Assembly: GCA_038526915.1 (NCBI GenBank)
Contig: JBCBGF010000001.1
Span: 434,001-498,000, forward strand
Reading direction: 5' to 3'
Origin: JBCBGF01 sp038526915
GTDB lineage: Bacteria; Pseudomonadota; Alphaproteobacteria; Rhodobacterales; Rhodobacteraceae
Length of the DNA stretch: 64,000 nucleotides
Part shown: positions 44,876-52,702 of the stretch, in pieces
How the letters are laid out: every line of letters starts with the position of its first letter
Numbering within the stretch: the stretch's first letter is position 1
Position numbers and translations under genes: made by a program
Notes under the pieces: generated by a model
Databases searched by the model: none
The model's input: the letters and a program-made list of their open reading frames with translations, nothing else
What the model was told of the DNA's origin: nothing

Positions 44876-45859
44876 ATGCGTGTCGGTTTTCTTGGCGCAA
44901 CAACCGCCTGTCTCATCCTCGCTGCCCTCGGCCTTCACCTCGGCGTGCGCGCCTATGCGCCTTGGCAGGTTTGGGGGGCGCTCACCCAAAGCAGTGAAGA
45001 TACCGCATCGCTGATCATTCGGGATCTGCGCGTGCCGCGCATGGCCCTGGCCATCGTGATTGGCGCGGCTCTCGGGCTCGCCGGGCTTCTGATGCAAAGC
45101 GTCACGCGCAACCCGATTGCCGAACCGGGTTTGCTCGGTGTGAATGCAGGCGCGGCCTTTGCGGTTGTCCTGTTGATTACACTCGCACCGGGTGCGTGCT
45201 TTGCCGCCATGGCCGCGACCGCAGCGCTCGGGGCGGTTCTGGCCGCAGCCTTGGTTTTTGGCCTCGCATACTCCGCAGGTGGAGGTTTGTCGCCGATCCA
45301 ATTGCTCCTTGCTGGAGTGACTGTCGCGGCGCTGCTCATCGCCGGGATGCAGGTCCTGATCATCCTCAACGAGACTGTTTTGGAAGAGCTTCTATTTTGG
45401 CTGTCCGGCTCCTTTGCCGACCGGCCTTTGACCGGCCTCTGGATCGCTGTTGCGGGGCTTGGCGTCGGAGTGATGGTCGCCGTCGCATGTTCGGGTGCAT
45501 TGGACGTCCTGCAGACCGATGACGCCACTGCAGTCAGCCTTGGCGTGCCAGTGGTGCGCCTGCGATTTGGCTTGTTGGCCGTCGCGGCTCTGCTTGCGGG
45601 TCTTTCGGTCGCAATGGCGGGTCCCGTTGCCTTCCTCGGGCTCGTCGCACCTCACCTCGCGCGGCTTGCGGGTGCGCAGAGCCACCGCGACCTGATCCCC
45701 TTGAGCGTGGTTTTCGGCATCTTTCTCGGGCTTGCGGGGGATCTGATGGCCCGCTTCATCCTCTACCCGACAGACGCGCCGATCAGCGCGGTGATGGCGC
45801 TGGTCGGTGTCCCGCTTCTCATCGTACTTTTGCGCCGCAACCGGCTCCGCCTGATATGA
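44876..45859 (+). CDS. ferri-siderophore ABC permease 1, FecCD family
   Basis: This 327-aa permease with about nine or ten helices has IIRDLRVPRMALAIVIGAALGLAG, MQSVTRNPIAEPGLLGVNAGAA and GPVAFLGLVAPHLARLAGAQSH, all standard for FecCD/BtuC. It overlaps the second permease by four bases. The two permeases form a heterodimer as in FecCD or FepDG. Confidence 0.9.
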   Translation: MRVGFLGATTACLILAALGLHLGVRAYAPWQVWGALTQSSEDTASLIIRDLRVPRMALAIVIGAALGLAGLLMQSVTRNPIAEPGLLGVNAGAAFAVVLLITLAPGACFAAMAATAALGAVLAAALVFGLAYSAGGGLSPIQLLLAGVTVAALLIAGMQVLIILNETVLEELLFWLSGSFADRPLTGLWIAVAGLGVGVMVAVACSGALDVLQTDDATAVSLGVPVVRLRFGLLAVAALLAGLSVAMAGPVAFLGLVAPHLARLAGAQSHRDLIPLSVVFGIFLGLAGDLMARFILYPTDAPISAVMALVGVPLLIVLLRRNRLRLI

Positions 45860-46857
45860 GCAGGACGGCCCAAGCTCTGCCGCCCCTGGCCGTCGTCCTC
45901 ATCGCACTGTTCGCGGTGGCCATCGGCAGTTCGTTCATGCCGCTCGACCGCGTTGTTGCCGCGCTTGTTGGGGCGGGCAGTCGCTCGGACGGGATTATTC
46001 TTTGGAACATCCGTCTGCCACGTGTTCTCCTCGCGGGTCTCTCTGGCGCGGCGCTGGCTGTTGCCGGCATGTTGCTGCAACGGGCCACCCGAAACCCGCT
46101 GGCCGCGCCGTCCATTCTTGGGATCGTGGATGGGGCTGCGGTGGGCGTTCTGGTCTTCTTCCTGCTCTTTTCCAACGAAGCCAACGCTCTGATCGTATCC
46201 GTGAACTGGCAACCCCTTGCGGCCGCCATCGGCGCGCTCGTTTTTGCCATGACCATCGGCACTCTGGCCTACCAGGATGCCGTCTCTCCGATGCGCCTAC
46301 TTCTCTACGGGGTCGCGCTGGCGGCACTTGCCAACGCCATCGTCGTCTTGATGATCATCGCAGGCCCGGTCTTTCGGGCAAGCCAGGCGCTGATCTGGCT
46401 TGCGGGCTCCGTCCACACCGCCGATTGGCGGGAAGTGGGCCTGCTCAGCCTGGCCTGGCTGGCCGCCCTGCCCGCGCTCACCTGGATGATCCGCCCGCTC
46501 GATCAGCTTCGCCTCGATGATCAAACCGCGGCATCCACCGGCCTCGATGTTATCCGCACCCGGATCGCGGCGTTGCTCCTATCGGTTCTGATGACCGCCG
46601 CGGCGGTCAGCGTTGTGGGCGGGATCGGCTTTGTCGGCCTGATTGCGCCCCACGCCGCGCGCTTGCTTTACGGAACCGATGCGGGGCCCCAGATGCTCGG
46701 TTCGGCATGCCTAGGTGCGGGGATGGTCATGGGCGCAGATCTGCTCGTGCGCGCGGCCTTCCAGCCGCTCGAAGTGCCCGCGGGTGCCGTCACCGCCCTG
46801 ATCGGCGCGCCGTACTTTATCTTTCTCCTGATCCGCCAGAGCCGTATCGATGCCTGA
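45856..46857 (+). CDS. ferri-siderophore ABC permease 2, FecCD family
   Basis: This 333-aa permease has LWNIRLPRVLLAGLSGAALAVAG, MLLQRATRNPLAAPSILGIVDGAA and VGGIGFVGLIAPHAARLLYGTD. It is coupled on both sides: ATGA with permease 1 and an eight-base overlap with the ATPase gene. Partner of permease 1 in the inner membrane. Confidence 0.9.
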   Translation: MSRTAQALPPLAVVLIALFAVAIGSSFMPLDRVVAALVGAGSRSDGIILWNIRLPRVLLAGLSGAALAVAGMLLQRATRNPLAAPSILGIVDGAAVGVLVFFLLFSNEANALIVSVNWQPLAAAIGALVFAMTIGTLAYQDAVSPMRLLLYGVALAALANAIVVLMIIAGPVFRASQALIWLAGSVHTADWREVGLLSLAWLAALPALTWMIRPLDQLRLDDQTAASTGLDVIRTRIAALLLSVLMTAAAVSVVGGIGFVGLIAPHAARLLYGTDAGPQMLGSACLGAGMVMGADLLVRAAFQPLEVPAGAVTALIGAPYFIFLLIRQSRIDA

Positions 46858-47659
46858 CAGCCCGCGCCCGCCCCTTGTCACCATCGAAGAGGCCGCAATC
46901 GGCTATGGCAGCGCGCTGGTGTTTCGCGATCTCTCGATGACGATCCCAAAGGGCAGTGTGACAGCGCTCTGCGGCCCGAACGGGTGCGGCAAGTCCACGG
47001 CTTTGAAGGCGATGCGGGGCATGCTGCCGCTCACCGCCGGGCAAATCCTTCTCGATCAGGCCCCGATTGGCGGCTGGGGCGCAAAGGCCCTGGCGCGCGA
47101 AATTGCGATCCTCGGGCAAAGCCCCTCGGCGCCCGAAGAAATGCGGGTCCGCGATCTGGTGGCCCTCGGCCGCTACAGCCACCGGGCGGCCTTCCGCCCG
47201 CTGTCGGCCCAAGATACCACTGCAATCAACGCGGCGATCCGGGCCACGGACCTCGACGCTCTCGCCGAACGCCCGCTCGGCGCGCTCTCTGGTGGGCAAC
47301 TGCAAAGGTCCTGGCTCGCCATGGTGGTGGCACAGGAGGCGCCCGCGATCTTCCTCGATGAGCCCACCAATCATTTGGATATCTCCCACGCGCTGAGCGT
47401 TCTCGATCTTGTCCGTCACCTCAGCGCTCAAAGTGCGAAAACCGTTGTCATCGTGCTCCACGATCTCAACATGGCCGCCCGCGTTGCCGATCATATCGTG
47501 CTGTTTCGGGAAGGTGAGATCGCGGCGCAAGGCAGCGTGGCCGATGTTTTGACCGCCCCGAACATCGCACATGTCTTTGACATCGCGTGCTGCGTTTTGA
47601 CCCACCCTGATCGTGAGCTGCCGCTTGTTGTGCCTTTGGAGCCAAGCGGCGCCCGATAG
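46850..47659 (+). CDS. ferri-siderophore ABC transporter ATPase, FecE/FepC type
   Basis: This 269-aa ATPase has Walker A GPNGCGKS, signature LSGGQLQRSWLAMVVAQ, Walker B AIFLDEPTNHLDISHAL and H-loop LHDLNMAARVADH, the FepC/FhuC type. It is the last iron gene of the island; 570 bp of gene-poor sequence follow before the RepA-like gene. Confidence 0.92.
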   Translation: MPDSPRPPLVTIEEAAIGYGSALVFRDLSMTIPKGSVTALCGPNGCGKSTALKAMRGMLPLTAGQILLDQAPIGGWGAKALAREIAILGQSPSAPEEMRVRDLVALGRYSHRAAFRPLSAQDTTAINAAIRATDLDALAERPLGALSGGQLQRSWLAMVVAQEAPAIFLDEPTNHLDISHALSVLDLVRHLSAQSAKTVVIVLHDLNMAARVADHIVLFREGEIAAQGSVADVLTAPNIAHVFDIACCVLTHPDRELPLVVPLEPSGAR

Positions 47660-48165
47660 CGATGCCGCTGATGTGTTGCGTTTGGCGCAAGGCTATTCTT
47701 GGAAATCAGCCGAGTCCAATGTGCGACATTGCTGGGTAAATGGATTTCACAGGTGCTCTCCGAACCATGCCTGCCTTGTTTATGGGCTTGTGCATGATCA
47801 AGACCGCATAGCACGGCTGCGGAGAAGTGGTCGCCAGGGTCGCGCGTGTGTCAGGACTGGCACTAATGGTCATAGGCCCGAACGTTCTGTTTGCTCTTCT
47901 GGGCTTTGAGACTCGTGAACTGAATCTCGCGGACATCATGGTCGGCGAAATTAACTCATTGGCTGTCTGACCAGACGTTCCAGCATAGCCCGGTGGGGAC
48001 GCAGGCGCGACTGCTAGCGGCGAACGTACTTTGGCCGTGTAGTCATAAGGCGCTGCGCTTCGAGCTAGTCGCAAGAATTGACTAGCTGTGGTCAGCTGAG
48101 TCGTTCTGTCAGATGTCTAACTGCCCCACCAAAGCGGACATCTGGCGCGCGTTCGCGGTAGGGGG
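47660..48165. other. 506-bp stretch without a convincing gene
   Basis: ORFs here on either strand are short and have no family features or ribosome-binding sites. Composition falls below that of the iron genes, marking the junction between cargo and the element's own replication module. No tRNA, IS end or clear terminator seen. Confidence 0.4.
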
Positions 48166-48242
48166 TGTCCAAACTGTCCAATTGTCCAATTCGCTTGTGG
48201 CATATTGGACAAATGGACAGTTTGGACAGCGTCTATTGGACA
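48166..48242. repeat. TGTCCA/TGGACA iteron-like inverted repeat, candidate origin of element 1
   Basis: TGTCCA lies at 48166, 48175 and 48183; its complement TGGACA lies at 48206, 48214, 48223 and 48237. The arms 48166-48190 and 48204-48228 are inverted repeats matching at 24 of 25 positions around a 13-base centre. It begins immediately downstream of the RepA-like gene; the last hexamer is inside its final codons. A replication origin or partition site is the likely reading. Confidence 0.6.
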
Positions 48243-49222
48243 AACGGATCGGGCCGAAGGCGATAGCGCCCGCGTCCGCCTTTTTCGATCTCACCGCCTT
48301 CAGCCATGCGCTGCAGTGTCTTGGCACAAAGGTTGTAGTCGAGGTCACCATGCTCAGCGATTTCTGTGGGATTTTGCTTGCCCGCTGTGAGCGCGGCGCG
48401 AATGGCTATACGGGTCTCGCTTCCAAAGACATCACTGGGCCGTCCAAGGTCTGACCAACGGCACGTTGTCGGGTCAAAATCCAGCGCCCGCTCCGTTTCC
48501 GGTAAATCGCGCCCGCGACCGTAAAGCACAGTGCCATCTGTGGTCTTCGTCAGGATCAAGGTCGTATCTGCCGCGCCGGTCAGCCCTGTTGATCCCGAAA
48601 CCGTATCAAACGCGTCCTCTGCATCTGCCTTGCGCACGTGATGGATCACCACGATCGAGATCGCCGCCTTATTGGCCAACCGATGAAGACCCCTAAGGGC
48701 CGCGTAATCACCCTGGTACTGACTTTCTCTGAGGCTGGCACTTGGGCGCACTGTGGCGAGTGTGTCGATGATGACAAGTCGTGCGTCAGGGTTGTTGTCG
48801 ACCCAAGTCGCAAACTGCTCCAGGCCGCCCTCGTCGAGACGAGGCCACTCCACATCCAGACAGAGTTTGTCTGGCCAGACGGCTCGGGGAGGGGCGCTCT
48901 TCTCGAGCCGGTCCTTGAGGCGGCGCTGGTTGTCCTCAAGTGCTGTGTAAAGAACGTGACCTTGCTCAGCAGGGCGGCCCAGGACTTCGGTGCCCGCCGC
49001 AATCCCATAGGCAAGCTGTAGAGCGAGCCAGGACTTTCCGAGCTTCGGCTTTCCCGCCAGAAGCGTCAGTCCCTCAGGCAATAGATCCTGAACCAGCCAG
49101 GAGACGGGCGGAAATGACTTCCGCTGCAGTGCGCGCGCCGTCGTAAGCGATGGCAAATTGCACTCTCCTGGATCAGACGTCACTTCGGCCTCAGCTGCCT
49201 CGAGGTGTGTGTCCCAGTTCAT
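48233..49222 (-). CDS. RepA/RecA-like AAA-type ATPase of element 1
   Basis: This 329-aa protein has Walker A GKPKLGKS at 57-64, Walker B ARLVIIDTLATVRP (about 147-160), IVVIHHVRKADAEDAFDTVSGSTGLTGAADT, and a C-terminal winged-helix-like part (about 265-320). It resembles hexameric RepA-type helicases of plasmids and phage satellites. Its start overlaps the upstream small gene by ATGA. The TGTCC inverted repeat sits at its 3' end. Confidence 0.85.
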   Translation of the reverse strand: MNWDTHLEAAEAEVTSDPGECNLPSLTTARALQRKSFPPVSWLVQDLLPEGLTLLAGKPKLGKSWLALQLAYGIAAGTEVLGRPAEQGHVLYTALEDNQRRLKDRLEKSAPPRAVWPDKLCLDVEWPRLDEGGLEQFATWVDNNPDARLVIIDTLATVRPSASLRESQYQGDYAALRGLHRLANKAAISIVVIHHVRKADAEDAFDTVSGSTGLTGAADTTLILTKTTDGTVLYGRGRDLPETERALDFDPTTCRWSDLGRPSDVFGSETRIAIRAALTAGKQNPTEIAEHGDLDYNLCAKTLQRMAEGGEIEKGGRGRYRLRPDPFVQ

Positions 49223-49608
49223 GCTTTTAACCTCCGGAATGCCGAGGCCAGAAACTCTTTACGTTCACAGGCTGGCAACCGGGCGTAACATGCGGCCAGC
49301 CATGCTCGGACCTCGGGCAGCGTCGCCGTACTGGCCCACCAACGGGCGTCTGCATCTATGTGACTGATGCCGGGAACAGGATAGCTGCAGCAGTTGAGGG
49401 CGGGTAAATCGCCAATGACGTCGTGAGCATCTAACTCCGTGACCGAGCAAAATGTGGCCGCAAGCAAACGGCGTCGTTCAACGACCGAAAGCTGGCTTGC
49501 GAGGATGACGGGAAGGCTGACCCAGGCCCAGTCTTCATCAAGGACAAGCACGTGCTGCAGAATGTTAGCCACACAGGCGTGCTGGTCATTTGCTAGGGAG
49601 GTAGTCAT
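49219..49608 (-). CDS. small helical protein upstream of the RepA-like gene
   Basis: This 129-aa protein of unknown family has ATG 49608 with GGAGG seven bases upstream. It is coupled by ATGA both to the 45-aa ORF before it and to the RepA-like gene after it. The C-terminus VRAWLAACYARLPACERKEFLASAFRRLKA is helical. In element 2 an 82-aa protein occupies the same position directly before the RepA-like gene, with a comparable ending (LTTDERTFVAFAAAM). Probably a replication accessory. Confidence 0.65.
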   Translation of the reverse strand: MTTSLANDQHACVANILQHVLVLDEDWAWVSLPVILASQLSVVERRRLLAATFCSVTELDAHDVIGDLPALNCCSYPVPGISHIDADARWWASTATLPEVRAWLAACYARLPACERKEFLASAFRRLKA

Positions 49609-49742
49609 AGCGGGCCCTCCACGAACAAAAGGGCCGCGACGAGGCGTGCGCGTGGTTGTGACAGGCCGCGGCGGAGCCGGACATGCCATGTTTGCAGATC
49701 GCTGCATTGAGCGTATGTTTGGAGTAGGGAACCGGTGATCAT
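49605..49742 (-). CDS. 45-aa protein, first gene of the RepA operon
   Basis: ATG 49742 is preceded by AAGGAAA and the stop overlaps the next start by ATGA. The peptide MITGSLLQTYAQCSDLQTWH continues as a basic, helical stretch. No family recognised. The strict coupling supports a real gene. Confidence 0.5.
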   Translation of the reverse strand: MITGSLLQTYAQCSDLQTWHVRLRRGLSQPRARLVAALLFVEGPL

Positions 49743-49931
49743 TTCAGTTTCCTTATTGGCCCCGATGGTGCGTTGCAGCGCACTGTCGGGGTTTTGCATT
49801 GAGCGAGGAAAAAAGTTCCTCCGCTAGTGTCAAAGGGTGCGGAGCGATGGCTGAAGCAACGTCGCGTCGAGTTAACATTAGAAGCTCACTTACGAAGCGA
49901 CCCGCTTTCGCGCATCGGCACCTGGCTCGGG

Positions 49932-50138
49932 CTACTTTAGCCGACGGCCTTTAAGCCAAGCGATCAGTTCGCTGTGCAGCCATCCGCGAACGGAGCTGGT
50001 AATGCGAATTGGGCGAGGGAAACCGTCCTGTTTCACAGCTTCGTAGAACGCTGTCTTGCCCAAACCTATGACGCTGGCGGCCTCGGCAGGACGACAGATC
50101 CGATCACAGTCGTTTTTAGAGGGAAGTGATTTCTTCAC
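49932..50138 (-). CDS. AlpA-family transcriptional regulator / excisionase-like protein
   Basis: This 68-aa winged-helix protein (ICRPAEAASVIGLGKTAFYEAVKQDGFPRPIRI, then GWLHSELIAWLKGR) matches AlpA of P4-type elements, which activates integrase expression or acts as a recombination directionality factor. GTG start with AAGGAG seven bases upstream. It is divergent from a small plus-strand gene 43 bp away and lies at the far end of the element from its integrase. Confidence 0.85.
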   Translation of the reverse strand: MKKSLPSKNDCDRICRPAEAASVIGLGKTAFYEAVKQDGFPRPIRITSSVRGWLHSELIAWLKGRRLK

Positions 50139-50181
50139 AACGAGCTCCTTCTAACTCTCGAACGGCCGGAAGGAGAAGCGA

Positions 50182-50379
50182 ATGAATATACGACCCTATC
50201 CCGAACCGACGGTTCCTGGATTGTGGATCGCAAATCCTTCGCGAAACAATGCGGACATACCCGGGTTCCCTAGGGTTCGTCAATTGAGTTTAAGTGGTGG
50301 TAGACTTGCACAGATCCTCGGGTCTTTTTTTCTGGCGCTAGATGCGTCCGATCAAACCGCACTGAGAGAGTTACACTGA
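50182..50379 (+). CDS. 65-aa protein of unknown function
   Basis: A strong AAGGAG six bases before ATG 50182 supports this ORF. MNIRPYPEPTVPGLWIANPS starts it, ending LDASDQTALRELH. No family recognised. It is divergent from alpA and ends 12 bases before the next ORF. Confidence 0.5.
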   Translation: MNIRPYPEPTVPGLWIANPSRNNADIPGFPRVRQLSLSGGRLAQILGSFFLALDASDQTALRELH

Positions 50380-50391
50380 CACCAATGCAGC

Positions 50392-51027
50392 TTGGCTGGA
50401 GCGCTCATTGAAACGGTCCGCGGGTGGAGAAGTACTTCTCCAAATCTGGCGAACCTAGGCTCCGTCGCAAACGCCTGTGCGACAGAGCGGTCTATTGCGA
50501 CTGAGCACGTTGGACAATTTTGTGAATATTGCGAAGCACCGGTTTGGCGAAATCTTCGTTTCCGCGCGTCATCGGGTATTATTCAGCTCTCAACAATACT
50601 GGATCAATTCGGAAAGGACCCTGTGATGGGGCGAAGTGCAGCGTGGTATAGAGACATGTTGAATAAAGTGCGCGCAAACCAAAACGCGAATCTGCCCGAC
50701 GCCGAGCCTTGGAGAGTTTGCCCCTTCACTGCCCAATGGCATGAAAGCAAGCATCTCACGTGCTCACACTGTATGAGTGCTGTCTGTCGACGATTCAAAG
50801 AGTTAGGGCTCAACGAGAAAGGTTTTCCCTTGCTAAAGCTCCAGAGACCTTTCTGTGAAGCAACGACACGCAATGGCACGCCGTGCAAAGCGCGTGTCAT
50901 TCCTGGAAAGCGCCGGTGTCGTTTGCATGGAGGCGCAAGCACTGGGCCGACAAGCCTCGCAGGGCGTCGCCGGATTGCGGAAGCACAGCAGCGACGTTGG
51001 CAGAAGTGGCGGGCTGAGAAGCACTGA
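50392..51027 (+). CDS. Cys-rich HGG-motif protein of mobile elements
   Basis: This ORF of up to 211 aa has three Cys clusters (CEYCEAP; CSHCMSAVC; CEATTRNGTPCKA with CRLHGG) and the C-terminal HGGASTGPTSLAGRRRIAEAQQRRW that I recognise from proteins scattered across alphaproteobacterial prophages and islands. Zinc or nucleic-acid binding is likely. The start is uncertain: TTG 50392 has no Shine-Dalgarno and the first ATG is about 80 codons in. Confidence 0.6.
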   Translation: MAGALIETVRGWRSTSPNLANLGSVANACATERSIATEHVGQFCEYCEAPVWRNLRFRASSGIIQLSTILDQFGKDPVMGRSAAWYRDMLNKVRANQNANLPDAEPWRVCPFTAQWHESKHLTCSHCMSAVCRRFKELGLNEKGFPLLKLQRPFCEATTRNGTPCKARVIPGKRRCRLHGGASTGPTSLAGRRRIAEAQQRRWQKWRAEKH

Positions 51028-51234
51028 GTAAGGCATACTCAACGGATTGGCGCGATCCGATCTATTCAAGACTGCAAGTTTACCTTTGGGCCTGCGCATC
51101 AAGAATGTAGAACTATCAACGCTGGGTCAAGTTGGTTTCGGCGCGATAGTTGGCCGCGACACGCTAGTGTCGCATCAACTTGAAGTATCGCTTTGTTACA
51201 TAGCGCGCTGATTGTGGCGACTAGCCAGCGTGCA

Positions 51235-51258
51235 CGTGCGGCCCATGTGCGGCCCAGG
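51235..51258. promoter_or_regulatory. tandem 9-bp units, candidate integrase arm site (right)
   Basis: TGCGGCCCA is repeated with an 11-bp period, nearly identical to 25114-25136 and in the same orientation, 53 bp inside the right attachment site of element 1. The stretch 51028-51310 around it holds no gene. Confidence 0.5.
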
Positions 51259-51310
51259 ATGCGCGACCATTCCAATACAGCAGGCGTGTGGTATCTAATT
51301 CATTGAAAAC

Positions 51311-51357
51311 AGTGGTGAGCCGTGCAGGATTCGAACCTGCGACCCACTGATTAAAAG
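51311..51357 (-). repeat. tRNA-Lys(UUU) 3'-end fragment between elements 1 and 2
   Basis: Identical over 47 bases to 24890-24936. It starts at the anticodon loop and ends just past the encoded CCA; the 5' half is not present to its right, where element 2 begins. It is both the right end of element 1 and the left end of element 2. Confidence 0.85.
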
Positions 51358-51476
51358 TCTCATGGTTGCCAGTTTCGCAAGGTTTCGCATTATTCCTGAT
51401 GGCTTCGCGAATTATTGAAAACAAAGACATATGGCGGCTGTTTCAATGTCAGTGGGTTTCGTGTAACTTCGCGTAG

Positions 51477-51498
51477 TGTGAAAGCTATGTGAAAGCCA
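51477..51498. promoter_or_regulatory. tandem TGTGAAAGC units, candidate arm site of integrase 2
   Basis: TGTGAAAGC occurs twice with an 11-bp period directly before the integrase ATG, the same period as the unrelated units of element 1. The segment 51358-51470 also has repeated TTCGC motifs. Confidence 0.4.
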
Positions 51499-51499
51499 G

Positions 51500-52702
51500 A
51501 TGCCAGAAAGAGCAAAACTGACCAAGGCGAAGGTAGACGGCTTCAAACCCCGTTCGGTGATGTACGCCGTAAGGGACGCCGAGATCAGCGGGCTATCGCT
51601 TAGGGTCTATCCAAAGGGTCGAAAGGCTTACTTCTTTCGCTACCGCGTCGGCGGTGGCCGTGGTGCCAAAATACGCGAGCCGAAGATTGGCGAACATGGA
51701 ACTATCACGGCGGAACAGGCGCGGCGGATGGCTCAGGATTGGGCTGCCGAGGTGCGCAGGGGTGGCGACCCAATTGCCGAACGGCAGGCACTGCGCTCTA
51801 CGCCAACGATGTCTGAACTGTTCGACAAGTACCTAGAAGACTTTGCTAAGCGGCACAAAAAGGCTTCCAGCGTATTCAACGATACCAGAATGATTGAGAA
51901 CCGGCTGCGCCCAGCGTTCGGCAAGATGCGGGTAACTGATGTCAGCCGCGCGGCTGTTCGCAAGTTGCATAGTAGCCTTCATGATACCCCGTACGAGGCC
52001 AACCGGACGCTAGCGCTTCTATCTAAGATATTCAGTTTCGCCTCTGATGATCTCGATTGGATCAATCGAGTCGACCATCCAGTGAAGGGCGTCAAACGCT
52101 TCCCCGAAAAGAAACGAAAACGATATCTGTCGCAGCAAGAACTGGCACGCCTAGGAGACGCGCTTGCCCTTGCTGACAGAGGCGAGCTGGGCAGAAGCAC
52201 AACCAAGCACGCGGTCGCAGCAATTCGGCTCATGATACTGACCGGCGCCAGACAGGGAGAAATCCTCGGCTTGAAGTGGAGTGAGGTTAACTTCGCGCGC
52301 GGTTGCCTGGAGTTGTCTGACAGCAAGACCGGAGAGAAAGAGGTATTTCTTCCCGCTGCAGCTTTGCAAATTTTGACCGAGATCCCACAGATTGACGACA
52401 ACGAGCACGTCATTGTCGGCAGGAAGCCAGGAACGCACTTAGTGAACATCAAGGACACGTGGGGCGCCGTGCGATCCGCCGCAGACCTCGAAGACGTCAG
52501 ATTGCATGATCTGCGGCATTCATTTGCCAGTTTTGGCGCCCGGGCAGGCATGTCGCTGCCGGTCATTGGCGCGCTGCTTGGACATAGGGAAACGGCAACT
52601 ACCGCTAGATACGCGCACTTGTCGGACGATCCCGTCCGTGCGGCTGCGGAGACAATTGGCCAAGAAGTTGCCGATGCTTTGGGGTTGAACCAAGGTGCCT
52701 AA
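51500..52702 (+). CDS. P4-type tyrosine integrase of element 2
   Basis: This 400-aa recombinase has an N-terminal DUF4102-type domain (LTKAKVDGF, ISGLSLRVYPKGRKAYFFRY), a core-binding domain (about 105-200) and catalytic residues Arg in GARQGEILGLKW, HxxR in LHDLRHSFAS, His in LLGHRETATT and Tyr in ARYAHLS. It starts 142 bp from the tRNA-Lys fragment. It differs strongly in sequence from integrase 1, so the two elements were acquired independently although both use the same site. Its 3' end overlaps the next gene. Confidence 0.93.
   Translation: MPERAKLTKAKVDGFKPRSVMYAVRDAEISGLSLRVYPKGRKAYFFRYRVGGGRGAKIREPKIGEHGTITAEQARRMAQDWAAEVRRGGDPIAERQALRSTPTMSELFDKYLEDFAKRHKKASSVFNDTRMIENRLRPAFGKMRVTDVSRAAVRKLHSSLHDTPYEANRTLALLSKIFSFASDDLDWINRVDHPVKGVKRFPEKKRKRYLSQQELARLGDALALADRGELGRSTTKHAVAAIRLMILTGARQGEILGLKWSEVNFARGCLELSDSKTGEKEVFLPAAALQILTEIPQIDDNEHVIVGRKPGTHLVNIKDTWGAVRSAADLEDVRLHDLRHSFASFGARAGMSLPVIGALLGHRETATTARYAHLSDDPVRAAAETIGQEVADALGLNQGA

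Noticed and set aside
47706..48074. 122-aa minus-strand ORF after the siderophore ATPase gene
   Set aside because: No start signal, family or coupling; composition looks non-coding.
48166..48242. CRISPR array
   Set aside because: Repeats are six bases, inverted and closely spaced, with no spacers and no cas genes anywhere in the window.
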